Shown: positions 16,367 through 24,447 of the stretch, one piece after another
Layout: each line of letters begins with the position of its first letter
How positions within the stretch are numbered: position 1 is the stretch's first letter
NCBI GenBank assembly: GCA_016212505.1
Contig: JACRGB010000016.1
Span: forward strand, 1-54,896
Length of the DNA stretch: 54,896 nt
Reading direction: 5' to 3'
Source of the DNA: Microcaldota archaeon
Lineage (GTDB): Archaea > Micrarchaeota > Micrarchaeia > Anstonellales > Bilamarchaeaceae
The notes under the pieces: model-generated
Seen by the model: only the letters and a program-made list of their open reading frames with translations
Databases searched by the model: none
What the model was told of the DNA's origin: nothing
Translations under genes and position numbers: made by a program

Positions 16367-17032
16367 TTAAATTGATTTATCTGCTATCAAATCGAGTATT
16401 TGCGTAAGTCCGGCTATCGTTCTAAGTTCTTCAAAAGCATCTAAAGTAGGTTTCTGCATGCGATTTAGACGCCCTAGGTCATCTGAAAGTTTTCTTTCTC
16501 TTATTGTTCTAGCCATCAAATTTTCAAATTCTTCTATTGCTCTTAAAAATTTCAAACATGCAGAATCTATCTGAGCCCTATAATTTTCAAAAAATGCCCC
16601 TATCTCCATACTGGCATCTATGAGCCTGTTTGTATTTTGTTTAAAATCCGCTGTTAATTGGTTAGCAGATAAGAAAAAACCATCCCCACAATCAATAAGG
16701 TACCCATGTTCTATCTTAGGGTAAATGAATTTATCCGGAAATGCTTTGCGCAATGCAGTTCGTGTTTCTTCACTAACAATTCTTGGGAACGAAACAAACG
16801 TTACTTTGACTACTTCGTCATCCCTTACTCTTGTTACGTTAGTCATTAATTTCAATAAGCACCCTCCACAGGCAATCGACCCATCTCCAACCGCAAATCC
16901 TCTTACCCTACCTACTCGTTGAAATGCTTCTGCAGCTTGTTTAAAATCTGCTTTTGTGCTTAGAACTATCTCATGGTTTTTGAAAGCAGTCAATTTATCA
17001 CCAAATACATGATAATATACTGTTGACAACAT
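16367..17032 (-). CDS. Hypothetical protein (221 aa)
   Basis: Unrecognised. The N-terminal half has alternating beta-like segments with an IACGGC motif (one CxxC-like pair). The C-terminal half is helical and coiled-coil-like (IEEFENLMARTIRERKL). It reads divergently from the MNT gene with about 85 bases between starts. The TATA-like palindrome CTTTATAAAG in that gap could serve either direction. Confidence 0.55.
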   Translation of the reverse strand: MLSTVYYHVFGDKLTAFKNHEIVLSTKADFKQAAEAFQRVGRVRGFAVGDGSIACGGCLLKLMTNVTRVRDDEVVKVTFVSFPRIVSEETRTALRKAFPDKFIYPKIEHGYLIDCGDGFFLSANQLTADFKQNTNRLIDASMEIGAFFENYRAQIDSACLKFLRAIEEFENLMARTIRERKLSDDLGRLNRMQKPTLDAFEELRTIAGLTQILDLIADKSI

Positions 17033-17083
17033 TTCTTAAATGCCTCTACCCCTGCCTTGCATTCTTTTAAAAGAAATCAAAAA

Positions 17084-17093
17084 CTTTATAAAG
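17084..17093 (+). promoter_or_regulatory. TATA box upstream of the MNT-HEPN-alaS run
   Basis: CTTTATAAAG, 24-33 bases before ATG 17117, implies a leaderless transcript. No comparable TATA is seen in the 10-base gap before alaS, so alaS may depend on this promoter. Confidence 0.6.
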
Positions 17094-17116
17094 AAATTGC
17101 TTTCTATATATAGAAT

Positions 17117-17677
17117 ATGGAACTTAATGACTATGCAATACTGCGTGCAATGCAAACTGTACTAATACAACCCCTGAAAAAGTTCTCCATAGTTGAACTT
17201 GCCAAACAATCTAAGCTTGCACCAAGTGCGGCAAAATACACCTTAGATTATATGCTTAAGACGGCATTAGTGACTGATGAGCGTGTGGGTCAAGTTCATC
17301 AATATCAGGCAAATCTAGAGTACTATCTAACCAGGCAATGGAAGGTACTCTTTTCATTGGAAGAACTACAAGATGCAAAAATAATAGAAAATATACTCGA
17401 ACAATCAAAAAGCATCACCAGCATACTACTTTATGGAAGTTGTGCGCAGGGAACAGATGATGAACTGAGTGACTTTGATATATTAGTTATCGCAGATGTA
17501 GATTGGAAAAAGAAAAAAAACATCACATCTCAGGCTCACGGTACCACAAGAGAGCCAAACATTACTGTTTACACTCCCTTGGAATGGAGGAAGAAAGCCG
17601 AAAAAAACAAAGCATTTTATGAGAATGTAATAATACATTCAATAGTGCTTTATGGACAAAAACCGGTGGTGCTATGA
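17117..17677 (+). CDS. HTH plus MNT-type minimal nucleotidyltransferase (antitoxin-like)
   Basis: 186 residues. The N-terminal ~85 are a winged-helix-like region (FSIVELAKQSKLAPSAAKYTLDYM). The C-terminal domain carries the Pol-beta/MNT signature LLYGSCAQGTDDELSDFDILV: G-S-x10-D-x-D near residues 112-128. MNT proteins commonly pair with HEPN proteins; the nucleotidyltransferase adenylylates and silences the HEPN ribonuclease. The stop overlaps the start of the HEPN gene by 4 bases (ATGA), so they are translationally coupled. The HTH may autoregulate the operon. Confidence 0.85.
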   Translation: MELNDYAILRAMQTVLIQPLKKFSIVELAKQSKLAPSAAKYTLDYMLKTALVTDERVGQVHQYQANLEYYLTRQWKVLFSLEELQDAKIIENILEQSKSITSILLYGSCAQGTDDELSDFDILVIADVDWKKKKNITSQAHGTTREPNITVYTPLEWRKKAEKNKAFYENVIIHSIVLYGQKPVVL

Positions 17678-18108
17678 GCGAACTTGACAAATGTTTTAGG
17701 ACTGGCCAACTCAAAAAATCTGTGCCCGATATGGAAAAAGCAAAAGCATCACTGATAAGTTCAGAAGAAAATCAAAAAGATGCTCAGGTACAACTTGATA
17801 ATAAATCCTATAAATGGGCTTTCATCGCCGCCTATGCCTCAATGTTTCATGCTGCTAGAGCTTTACTTTTCAAGGACGGAGTAAAAGAGAGGAGCCACTT
17901 TTGCCTGTACCTCTATGTTAAAGAAAAATATGGCGGAATCATAGAAGAAAAATACTTTAGTGAAATCAATACCTTAAGAGAAGGTAGACACGCAATATTA
18001 TATGGTGATGAAGATATTAAGATAAAAGAAGTTGATGAAGTAGAAGCGGACAGTGCCGTTAAAATTGCTAAGGGTTTTTTAGACTCAGTTAAAAAACTGA
18101 TCAAGTGA
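17674..18108 (+). CDS. HEPN-domain protein (probable RNase toxin or MNT partner)
   Basis: 144 residues, all helical. The helix KWAFIAAYASMFHAARALLF and the later REGRHAILYG give the R-x4-6-H-type motif of the HEPN fold (near residues 104-109). It is coupled to the MNT gene by an ATGA overlap. In known HEPN/MNT modules this protein is a metal-independent RNase. alaS starts 10 bases after its stop, so the pair shares a transcript with an essential synthetase gene, which is unusual. Confidence 0.82.
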   Translation: MSELDKCFRTGQLKKSVPDMEKAKASLISSEENQKDAQVQLDNKSYKWAFIAAYASMFHAARALLFKDGVKERSHFCLYLYVKEKYGGIIEEKYFSEINTLREGRHAILYGDEDIKIKEVDEVEADSAVKIAKGFLDSVKKLIK

Positions 18109-18118
18109 AGTTGATTCA

Positions 18119-20839
18119 ATGGATCTTGACAAGAACGAACTAAAAAAACAATTTGCTTCCGAGTGGGAGAAGCATTACAAAATCAAAGTACTTGCAGATC
18201 GAGGATTCATCAGGCAGAAATGCACCAAATGTTCGAGAATGTTCTGGGCCAAGGATTCAAGACGCGAAACAGAAAACCATGGTTTGTGCGGTGATCCATC
18301 CTGCATTGGTTATCAGTTCATCGGCAACACTCCGGTTAAGAAAAAGCTTGATTATGTTGGCACCTGGAAAGAAATTGAAAAATACTTCACAAAAAACGGA
18401 CATGGATACATTAAACCATACCCAACTGTTGCCAGGTGGCGGGATGACCTTTATTTTACGATCGCTTCGATAAACGATTTCCAGCCATATGTAGTTAATG
18501 GCGAATTAGACCCACCAGCCAATCCATTAATTGTTCCGCAGCCTTGCATCCGTTTCTCTGACGTTAGCAATGTTGGCGTGAGCGGACGGCACTATACGAA
18601 CTTTGTTATGGTTGGTCAGCACGCTTTCAATACCAAGAAGACAGGCCTTTTCTATTGGAAAGAGCAGGCACTCACCCACGATCTTAACTATCTCAAAGCC
18701 GTAGGTATCCCAGAAGATGAAATCGTTTTCCAGGAAGATGTTTGGGCTGGTGGGGGGAATTTTGGTCCATGTATCGAATACTTCGTAAGGGGGCTCGAGC
18801 TTGGTAATTGCGTTTTCATGCAATATGAAGTTACTCCAACCGGAACCCGGGAACTCGAAACCAAAGTAATCGATATGGGAGCAGGCCTCTCACGATTGGC
18901 ATGGATAACTTCGGGCGAACCAACCAGCTACGAAGTTGTTTTTGGAAAAGTTATTGAAGATATGAAAAAGAAAGCAGGAGTTTCAATAGATAAAGATCTA
19001 TTCATGAAATTTGCAAAAATATCCGGAAGTTTAAATGAAGATGAAGTTGGAGATTTAGAAAAGGAAAAAGAGCGCGTTGCAGCGATGCTTGGAGTTAGCA
19101 AAAAAGAACTTTTCGATAACCTTGAACCGCTGCAAGCACTTTATGCTTCGGCAGATCACTTATGTACCCTGCTGTTCACCATAACTGACGGAATGCTTCC
19201 AAGTAATTCCGGTGGCGGATATAATCTTCGTATGGTTTTGAGAAGAGTATTTGGCTTCCAGGAAAAGTTCGGATACGATCTTGATTTTGCTAAAATAACC
19301 GAAGGCCATGCCAAGCACCTTGAATATATTTTTCCCCATTTGAAGAGCGGAGTTTCAACTACTGTCGATGTTATCGAGGAGGAAAAGAAAAGATACCTCT
19401 CAACAAAAGAAAAGGCAAAATCTATCGTATTTAACCTTGTTAAAAAAGCAAAAGGCAGCACCGCCCATTCTTCAGGCAAAGTATCTGCCCAGGACCTTAT
19501 TACATTATACAAAAGCCAGGGCATTCCACCGGATTATGTAGTTGAAATTGGAAAAGAAAATGATGTTGATATAGAAATGCCTGGTAATTTCTATACTTTG
19601 GTTAAGGAAAAGGAAGAGTTCGTTGCCGTGGATGAGGAAGCGGCGCAGAAAAAGATCCTTCCATCCGAAGTTGCCTCGCTCCCGAAAACCTCCGGCCTCT
19701 ATTACACCCGGGATAAGCATTTCCAGGCCGAAGTCCTTTCGGTAGTCCGGGGAAAATATGTGGTTTTGGATAAAACCGCAATGTATCCTGAAGGCGGAGG
19801 CCAGGCATCTGATCAAGGTATGCTCAATGGAATCCAAGTTACTAATGTAATGAAACAATCAGGAGTTATTTTGCACGAAGTTAAGGATCCAACAAAGTTC
19901 AAGCTTGGCATGATTGTAGGTGGTGAAGTTGATCTAGTTAGGCGGAAAATCATTGCCCGTCATCATTCTGCCGCGCACCTGCTAAATGCAGCCTGCAGGC
20001 ACGTGCTTGGCCCGCACATCTGGCAGGCAGGATCGAATAAGGATGTTGATAAGGCGCATCTTGACCTTACTCACTATAGAAGAATCACAAATGAAGAATT
20101 GGCCCTGATAGAGCAAAAAGTTAATGACTATATTATGGCTGATCTGCCTGTAGCAACCGAGCTTTTACCAAGAAACGTAGCCGAATCCAAGTATGGGTTT
20201 ACTCTCTACCAAGGCGGTGCTATCCCAGGAAAAGAATTACGAGTTGTTAGCATGGGTGATGTTGATACCGAAGCATGTGGAGGAACGCATACTATGCATT
20301 CACATACTGGCGAGATTGGCTGCTTTAAGATTGTCAAGCGCGAATCGGTTAAGGATGGCGTCGAGCGAATAACATACAAATGCGGGAATGTCGCCCTACA
20401 ATATATGGAAGAAAAAGACCGGTTAATTCATGACGCGTGCGAGGTTCTAAGTGTTTCCGAAGGCGAACTTGTAAGAACTGTGGACCGTTTCTTCAGTGAA
20501 TGGAAAACTCAAAGAAAGAAGCTCGAGAACCTAAGCGAACTATTGGTTCGCGATGAAGCAAAGGAAATTATCGAAAGCTACAACGGCATACCAGTAATGA
20601 AACTTCTTGATCTTGATGATAATTCATTGCGCAAACTAGGCCTTGCTGTTGCGGAAAGCAATGCTGCAGCAGCTTTCATAAATAAAAGCGGGACCATTGT
20701 TTGTGGTGCAGGGGCGGGTTCGAACAAAAGTGCAAAACAACTACTTGAACAAATACTCAAAGAACTTGATGGATCGGGCGGCGGAAGCGACCGGATCGCG
20801 CAGGGAAAAGCGAAGAAAGTTGCCGTTTTGAAATTCTGA
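18119..20839 (+). CDS. alaS: Alanyl-tRNA synthetase, archaeal type
   Basis: 906 residues. The N-terminal archaeal zinc-like module (CTKCSRMFWAKD... CGDPSC, residues 34-58) precedes the class II catalytic core (FQPYVVNGELDPPANP, VWAGGGNFGPCIEYF). The editing domain has RHHSAAHLLNAAC and ACGGTHTMHSHTGEIG, supplying the H-x3-H and C-x3-H zinc ligands. The C-terminal segment is the oligomerisation/C-Ala region. Full length for archaeal AlaRS. It charges tRNA-Ala and clears Ser/Gly mischarges. Confidence 0.97.
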   Translation: MDLDKNELKKQFASEWEKHYKIKVLADRGFIRQKCTKCSRMFWAKDSRRETENHGLCGDPSCIGYQFIGNTPVKKKLDYVGTWKEIEKYFTKNGHGYIKPYPTVARWRDDLYFTIASINDFQPYVVNGELDPPANPLIVPQPCIRFSDVSNVGVSGRHYTNFVMVGQHAFNTKKTGLFYWKEQALTHDLNYLKAVGIPEDEIVFQEDVWAGGGNFGPCIEYFVRGLELGNCVFMQYEVTPTGTRELETKVIDMGAGLSRLAWITSGEPTSYEVVFGKVIEDMKKKAGVSIDKDLFMKFAKISGSLNEDEVGDLEKEKERVAAMLGVSKKELFDNLEPLQALYASADHLCTLLFTITDGMLPSNSGGGYNLRMVLRRVFGFQEKFGYDLDFAKITEGHAKHLEYIFPHLKSGVSTTVDVIEEEKKRYLSTKEKAKSIVFNLVKKAKGSTAHSSGKVSAQDLITLYKSQGIPPDYVVEIGKENDVDIEMPGNFYTLVKEKEEFVAVDEEAAQKKILPSEVASLPKTSGLYYTRDKHFQAEVLSVVRGKYVVLDKTAMYPEGGGQASDQGMLNGIQVTNVMKQSGVILHEVKDPTKFKLGMIVGGEVDLVRRKIIARHHSAAHLLNAACRHVLGPHIWQAGSNKDVDKAHLDLTHYRRITNEELALIEQKVNDYIMADLPVATELLPRNVAESKYGFTLYQGGAIPGKELRVVSMGDVDTEACGGTHTMHSHTGEIGCFKIVKRESVKDGVERITYKCGNVALQYMEEKDRLIHDACEVLSVSEGELVRTVDRFFSEWKTQRKKLENLSELLVRDEAKEIIESYNGIPVMKLLDLDDNSLRKLGLAVAESNAAAAFINKSGTIVCGAGAGSNKSAKQLLEQILKELDGSGGGSDRIAQGKAKKVAVLKF

Positions 20840-20912
20840 TACTTTAAATAGCTTTCTACATAAAATGCAACTTATTATTTTATTTTTACTTATTGATTTA
20901 AGGAGGTTATTT

Positions 20913-21362
20913 ATGCCAGTAACAAGAGGAAGAGAACCAAGAACGAGGAGGGTAAGACCACATGAGAGAGGATCACGAAAAGAAATGGACGGTTTTCATG
21001 CTGCAATTGAATTAGGTGGACTTACTTCAATTGAGCTAAAAGTCCGATTATTTACTATGTCTTTCAGATCTTTTATTGGCGGTACTTTAGTCGAATTAGA
21101 CAGTCATTTTAAGGAAGTTAACAAAGATCAGATTAAACAAATGACCTTTGATGGAAAAGAGCTTAGAATAAGAACCTATTCCAAATTTGATCTTACCTAC
21201 AGTCGCGATGAACTGCGAAGTTCAGACACTACGCTTGCCAGCCATGGCGGTGTTCTTTATTTAGAGCTTTTGCTTGGCATCAGAAGATATCTTATTGCAC
21301 CAAAACGTGTCGAAATTTCACAACCAACCATTGATTTGTTTAATCCTTCTGTTACTTCTTAA
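20913..21362 (+). CDS. Hypothetical basic protein (149 aa)
   Basis: The start at ATG 20913 follows a strong Shine-Dalgarno AAGGAGG at the right distance, and is better than the upstream ATG at 20865. The N-terminus PVTRGREPRTRRVRPHERGSR is strongly basic. The rest is mixed alpha/beta with no motif I recognise. It lies just after alaS and converges with the phosphoglucose isomerase gene, overlapping it by about 11 bases. Function is unknown; nucleic-acid binding through the basic N-terminus is only a guess. Confidence 0.6.
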   Translation: MPVTRGREPRTRRVRPHERGSRKEMDGFHAAIELGGLTSIELKVRLFTMSFRSFIGGTLVELDSHFKEVNKDQIKQMTFDGKELRIRTYSKFDLTYSRDELRSSDTTLASHGGVLYLELLLGIRRYLIAPKRVEISQPTIDLFNPSVTS

Positions 21363-22080
21363 AAAACAAGTTCGGCTTTACTAAAAACTCAAATTTCTTC
21401 GGATCGATATAAAATTCGCTAAGAAGATCTTTGCACTGGTAATTGTATCTTTTGTTTAATTCGCTGGCAGTTAATTGCTCGCTTTTTTCTATGACATAAT
21501 TGCTATTTTGGACTAATTCCCCGCCCAAAAGATAATAGAATGCGGCCCCGTGATTTTTTTTGTACTCATCGTAGCTTGCTTGAAAGCGGTCATAAACCAA
21601 ATTGGACATCACCAGCTCGCTCGTACTACTATTGATTGAAACATGGCCATATCCAGGAGGTAAAAGAATGACATCCCCTTCGTTTGCAGTTATTATCAGA
21701 ACCTCGACCCGGTCGCTTTTATTTTTCTTTTGTAGTATGAATGTGCACTTACCCTTCAAGATCTGATAAAGTTCCGGATAAGCCAGGCCATCATCGCCTT
21801 TCGGATGATAGTGGCCATGAGTTTTTGCGTATTCCTTAGAGATATGATTTGGAGGAATAACGGTTATGTCAAAACGTATGTCTGATTTTTTGTAAACATC
21901 GCGGTACATGTAATAAAGCGTCTGCTCCAACCCCCCTTGAGGTTTTTTCATCAGCGTGTTTACGATTTCCCTGATGGTGCGCTCGCTTTTGGGATGTTTT
22001 TGCCCATTTACAATTAATTCAGTTCTAGAAAGTTCTACTTTCAAGGGCTTATCATAGAGCTTTGTATCCATTCTCAACAA
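21352..22080 (-). CDS. pgi: Glucose-6-phosphate isomerase, archaeal cupin type
   Basis: 242 residues. The cupin metal-binding motifs THGHYHPKGDDGLAYPELYQIL (two His and Glu ligands, near residues 88-103) and PPGYGHVSIN (third His, near 143) match the archaeal GPI family, unrelated to the bacterial/eukaryotic enzyme. It interconverts glucose-6- and fructose-6-phosphate. The start MLRMDTK overlaps the upstream small gene, so translation is probably coupled. With tpiA elsewhere in the window it points to a glycolytic or gluconeogenic route. Confidence 0.93.
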   Translation of the reverse strand: MLRMDTKLYDKPLKVELSRTELIVNGQKHPKSERTIREIVNTLMKKPQGGLEQTLYYMYRDVYKKSDIRFDITVIPPNHISKEYAKTHGHYHPKGDDGLAYPELYQILKGKCTFILQKKNKSDRVEVLIITANEGDVILLPPGYGHVSINSSTSELVMSNLVYDRFQASYDEYKKNHGAAFYYLLGGELVQNSNYVIEKSEQLTASELNKRYNYQCKDLLSEFYIDPKKFEFLVKPNLFFKK

Positions 22081-22456
22081 CTCCTTTCATTTTTCCAAAT
22101 TCGCCTATCATATCCAAGGGCTTTTTGGCCAATAATCTTTGCTTTCCCAGCTTATTCATTAAAACCTTAAGGAACTGTATGAATTCCCGTTCATTAATCC
22201 CGTGCTTATCGAAATCTTTTTCAGTATTTTTTATTGTTTTGAATGTCGCTATGAAAAAAGAGGCTTCTATTGAGTTTTTCTCCTTTAGTTCCCTTATTTT
22301 TCCCTCCATGATGATTTTAATTATCCCTAACTTCACTTTCAGTTTCTTGGTTTTATGGCCGTTTTCCTTAATATCATCGTGAAGCGTTTCCATCCCCCTT
22401 AGGATGACGTCCCATTCTGCATCAGCAAGGCTAGCTACTTGGCCCCTACTTTGCAT
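22052..22456 (-). CDS. Hypothetical helical protein upstream of pgi (134 aa)
   Basis: Unrecognised. Almost wholly helical and Lys-rich (KTKKLKVKLGIIKIIMEGKIREL). It overlaps the start of pgi by about 29 bases on the same strand, so the two are probably co-transcribed. A palindromic CTTATATAAG about 95 bases upstream of its start may be the promoter. No cysteine or catalytic motif stands out. Confidence 0.6.
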   Translation of the reverse strand: MQSRGQVASLADAEWDVILRGMETLHDDIKENGHKTKKLKVKLGIIKIIMEGKIRELKEKNSIEASFFIATFKTIKNTEKDFDKHGINEREFIQFLKVLMNKLGKQRLLAKKPLDMIGEFGKMKGVVENGYKAL

Positions 22457-22599
22457 GGACTCGGATGATTTTGGCTTTTTAGTTATAAGAATTACCCCCG
22501 CGGTTGCTGAAAATGATAACTGGGAAACCTCAGTGTTATCTACGTGTACTTATATAAGATTTCTGATAAACCAAAACTCCTGCATCCAATACAGAAAAA

Positions 22600-22881
22600 T
22601 TCAGAACTCGAAACAGAAAACCGGAAACAAAAAAATCTTAGCCCTCAGTTTGAACTTCCAGAGGACTTCGTCCTCTGTCTCTCCATGGCAAAAAGCTGGA
22701 AAGCTTTTTGACTGTCGCAAACTGTTCGCAGTTTGCTTCATGGCAAGAAAGCAAAGCTTTCTTGACTGTCCAGAACGTTGCAACGTTCTGGACAACTGCT
22801 TCGCAGTTGAAGACCGTTCAAATCGGGCCATTTTCCCTGAGGTTCGAAACCGGGAACTGAAAACAGTAAACAAATGGAAAA
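22600..22881. repeat. Large hairpin-cluster repeat between pgi operon and tRNA-Gln
   Basis: The outer pairing GCCC (22641-22644)/GGGC (22825-22828) and TTTGAAC (22649-22655)/GTTCAAA (22816-22822) encloses six hairpins. The first is CAGAGGAC-TTC-GTCCTCTG (22659-22677). Then come CAAAAAGC/GCTTTTTG, GCAAACTG/CAGTTTGC, CAAGAAAGC/GCTTTCTTG, the palindrome GTCCAGAACGTT-GCAACGTTCTGGAC and AACTGC/GCAGTT. TTCCCTGAGG and a GAAACCGGGAACTGAAAAC tract follow, up to the tRNA-Gln 3' end. A second tract lies at 22600-22628. No gene. Confidence 0.75.
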
Positions 22882-22993
22882 TAGCCCCGAGCGGATTCGA
22901 ACCGCTGTCAAGGGGTCCAGAACCCCCTTTAAGGATCTGATACAAACCAATTCGTTTAGTGCAGATTATCCTTGACCGCTAGACGACGGGGCT
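22882..22993 (-). tRNA. tRNA-Gln (CTG) with an intron at position 25/26
   Basis: The acceptor is AGCCCCG/CGGGGCT, typical of archaeal tRNA-Gln, with discriminator A. The single intron (22929-22967, 39 nt) sits between the D-stem and anticodon stem. BHB: central AAGG/CCTT, bulges ATA and AAA, intron helix ATCTG/CAGAT. After removal the tRNA is 73 nt: D-stem GTCT/GGAT, anticodon arm GGGGG-TTCTGGA-CCCCT (CTG at 22918-22920), a four-base variable loop and T-loop TTCGAAT. Confidence 0.92.
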
Positions 22994-23054
22994 ATAACAT
23001 ACCCATTTCTTTCCAATATTTTTTAAGCTTCATTGTTTTGCTTAGAAAAATCGT

Positions 23055-23663
23055 CTATTTTAAACTAGCCAAAAATTTAGCCAACTCAACAGCCGCGTTG
23101 TAAGCACCATTCTCGTCAACACCCGTAATTATTAGAATAGTTTTTGGGCCTTTCATGGTTTGGTAAATCCGATAGTGTGTCTCTGAATAAAACTCATTAA
23201 GCTCGAATCTGCTGACATGTTGTTCATTTGAAGTACCAACTAAAACAATATCTGTTGTATCCCCCAATATATCTTTGATGCGTCTGCCATCTATGACCGT
23301 ATTAGGTCTATCATTTACGTGACACAATAATCCGAAGGCATCTTCCACTTCCCATATAGCGAATGGATTAGCACCATAGCCATCAGCAACCATGAGCCCC
23401 TGAAAGTTCGCTATGTTGAGATCAGGAAACGAACAAAATGGGGCTGGTACCTCTTTTCTCCAATTGAGTTCGGTATAGCATAAATCATTTATTTTATCTC
23501 TTTTGGGACACGGAGTCAGATCTGGAGAGGTAGCCAAATCCGGTATCATAACTAAATCCGGCTTTTCCGGAAGGTCAGGAACATGCCTTCCTATTCGTTC
23601 GCAACCGGCAAACAAACTAATGGCTAAAATGGCCATTCTAAAAGTTCTATTAGTATTCCCCAT
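23055..23663 (-). CDS. Predicted lipoprotein with Pro-Asp-Leu linker repeats
   Basis: The start at 23663 (MGNTNRTFRMAIL) gives a compact signal peptide with lipobox FAGC, preferred to the longer frame from 23708. After the lipid-anchored Cys comes a linker with PDLPEKPDL, then PDL repeated at about 7-residue spacing. The globular C-terminal domain (about residues 90-200) contains VDENGAYNAAVELAKFL; its function is unknown. PDL-rich linkers of this kind are familiar from bacterial, especially myxobacterial, lipoproteins. The protein at 49913-50830 shares the linker style. Confidence 0.65.
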   Translation of the reverse strand: MGNTNRTFRMAILAISLFAGCERIGRHVPDLPEKPDLVMIPDLATSPDLTPCPKRDKINDLCYTELNWRKEVPAPFCSFPDLNIANFQGLMVADGYGANPFAIWEVEDAFGLLCHVNDRPNTVIDGRRIKDILGDTTDIVLVGTSNEQHVSRFELNEFYSETHYRIYQTMKGPKTILIITGVDENGAYNAAVELAKFLASLK

Positions 23664-23788
23664 CCTTTGTTTTACGCCATGATTAACCCGCATAAATACA
23701 CTTTTCATAATAGTGTTTAAATAGGTGTTGGACGTGTATCACTGTAAAACCCAAATCCTTATTTAATTTGGTTTTTTTAATTAAGTTA

Positions 23789-24175
23789 ATGAAAACCGAA
23801 AAAGTCGTATTGGATCCTAAGGGCCGCGTGCTTATCCCAAGCAGTTTTAGGGATTCCCTTAGCCTAAGAGCAGGGGATTCAATATTCCTCGCTCTTGATG
23901 AAGAAAGCGGTTCACTTGTTTTATCTGCAAAACCTGCTGAAAATGTTTTCCTTTTTGATATTGAGATGAGTGATGCTCCCGGCACTTTAGCTAATTTAGC
24001 ACAGGTTATGGCAAAACGCAAGGTCGACCTGATAACTACGGAGTCGCATTCCCTCGTAAGGACGAAAAATGCCGTCTGGAGAGTCATGTGCAAAATAGAG
24101 AAAAAAAACATCCCTGACTTAAGCAAAGAATTAAAGAAAAATGGCGCCTTGCGGGTAAGTTGTAGAAAGGTTTAA
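23789..24175 (+). CDS. AbrB/SpoVT-like DNA-binding domain fused to an ACT domain
   Basis: 128 residues from ATG 23789. The N-terminal ~45 (EKVVLDPKGRVLIPSSFRDSL...GDSIFLALDEE) form a swapped-hairpin AbrB-type domain. Residues ~55-128 (FDIEMSDAPGTLANLAQVMAKRKVDL) form an ACT domain, which usually binds an amino acid. This is the layout of a ligand-responsive regulator. It is the last gene before the histidine operon, whose presumed TATA box overlaps this stop codon. Histidine sensing is an attractive but unproven inference. Confidence 0.82.
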   Translation: MKTEKVVLDPKGRVLIPSSFRDSLSLRAGDSIFLALDEESGSLVLSAKPAENVFLFDIEMSDAPGTLANLAQVMAKRKVDLITTESHSLVRTKNAVWRVMCKIEKKNIPDLSKELKKNGALRVSCRKV

Positions 24176-24179
24176 AAAG
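24171..24179 (+). promoter_or_regulatory. Candidate TATA box for the histidine operon
   Basis: TTTAAAAAG overlaps the stop codon of the AbrB-ACT gene. Transcription would start about 25 bases on (near 24200), leaving a leader of about 245 bases before hisD. No better TATA-like site lies closer to hisD, although TTTATCAAAA-type sequence occurs near 24340. Confidence 0.45.
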
Positions 24180-24199
24180 AGTTTGCGTCTAGTTATAGG

Positions 24200-24447
24200 T
24201 GGGAATAAAGTGGGCTACGCCCCAAACTATTCCAAATGGTGACCAATATGGTAAGGGATTTACTTCACAGACCAGCAACAGAAGACTTCGGATGGATCAG
24301 CCCTGCCTTTGGAAAATATTGATTTGCTAATCAATCTAATTTATCAAAACCTTTCCTTGAACCTCACACCCAGCAATAGTGCTGTCTCAAATCCTATTTC
24401 TTTTTCTAAAAATGGAAAATATTTGAAAAATACGGAGAGTGAAGAAT
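24200..24447 (+). promoter_or_regulatory. Structured leader of the histidine operon
   Basis: The leader contains GGAATA (24202-24207)/TATTCC (24228-24233) enclosing GGGC-TAC-GCCC (24212-24222). The same strand TTCCAAA (24230-24236) can instead pair with TTTGGAA (24308-24314). This mutually exclusive pairing resembles a switch. A hairpin ATTGATT/AATCAAT follows near 24318-24336, and GGAG at 24434-24437 is the hisD ribosome-binding site. No known riboswitch class is recognised. Regulation by a protein such as the upstream AbrB-ACT is equally possible. Confidence 0.4.

Noticed and set aside
22404-22945. Long open frames over the cluster upstream of tRNA-Gln
   Set aside because: Composed of palindromes and the A/C tract; no protein-like pattern.
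24180-24447. SRP RNA, RNase P RNA or a split tRNA in the his leader
   Set aside because: None of the conserved cores of those RNAs or a T-arm could be found; left as an unassigned structured leader.
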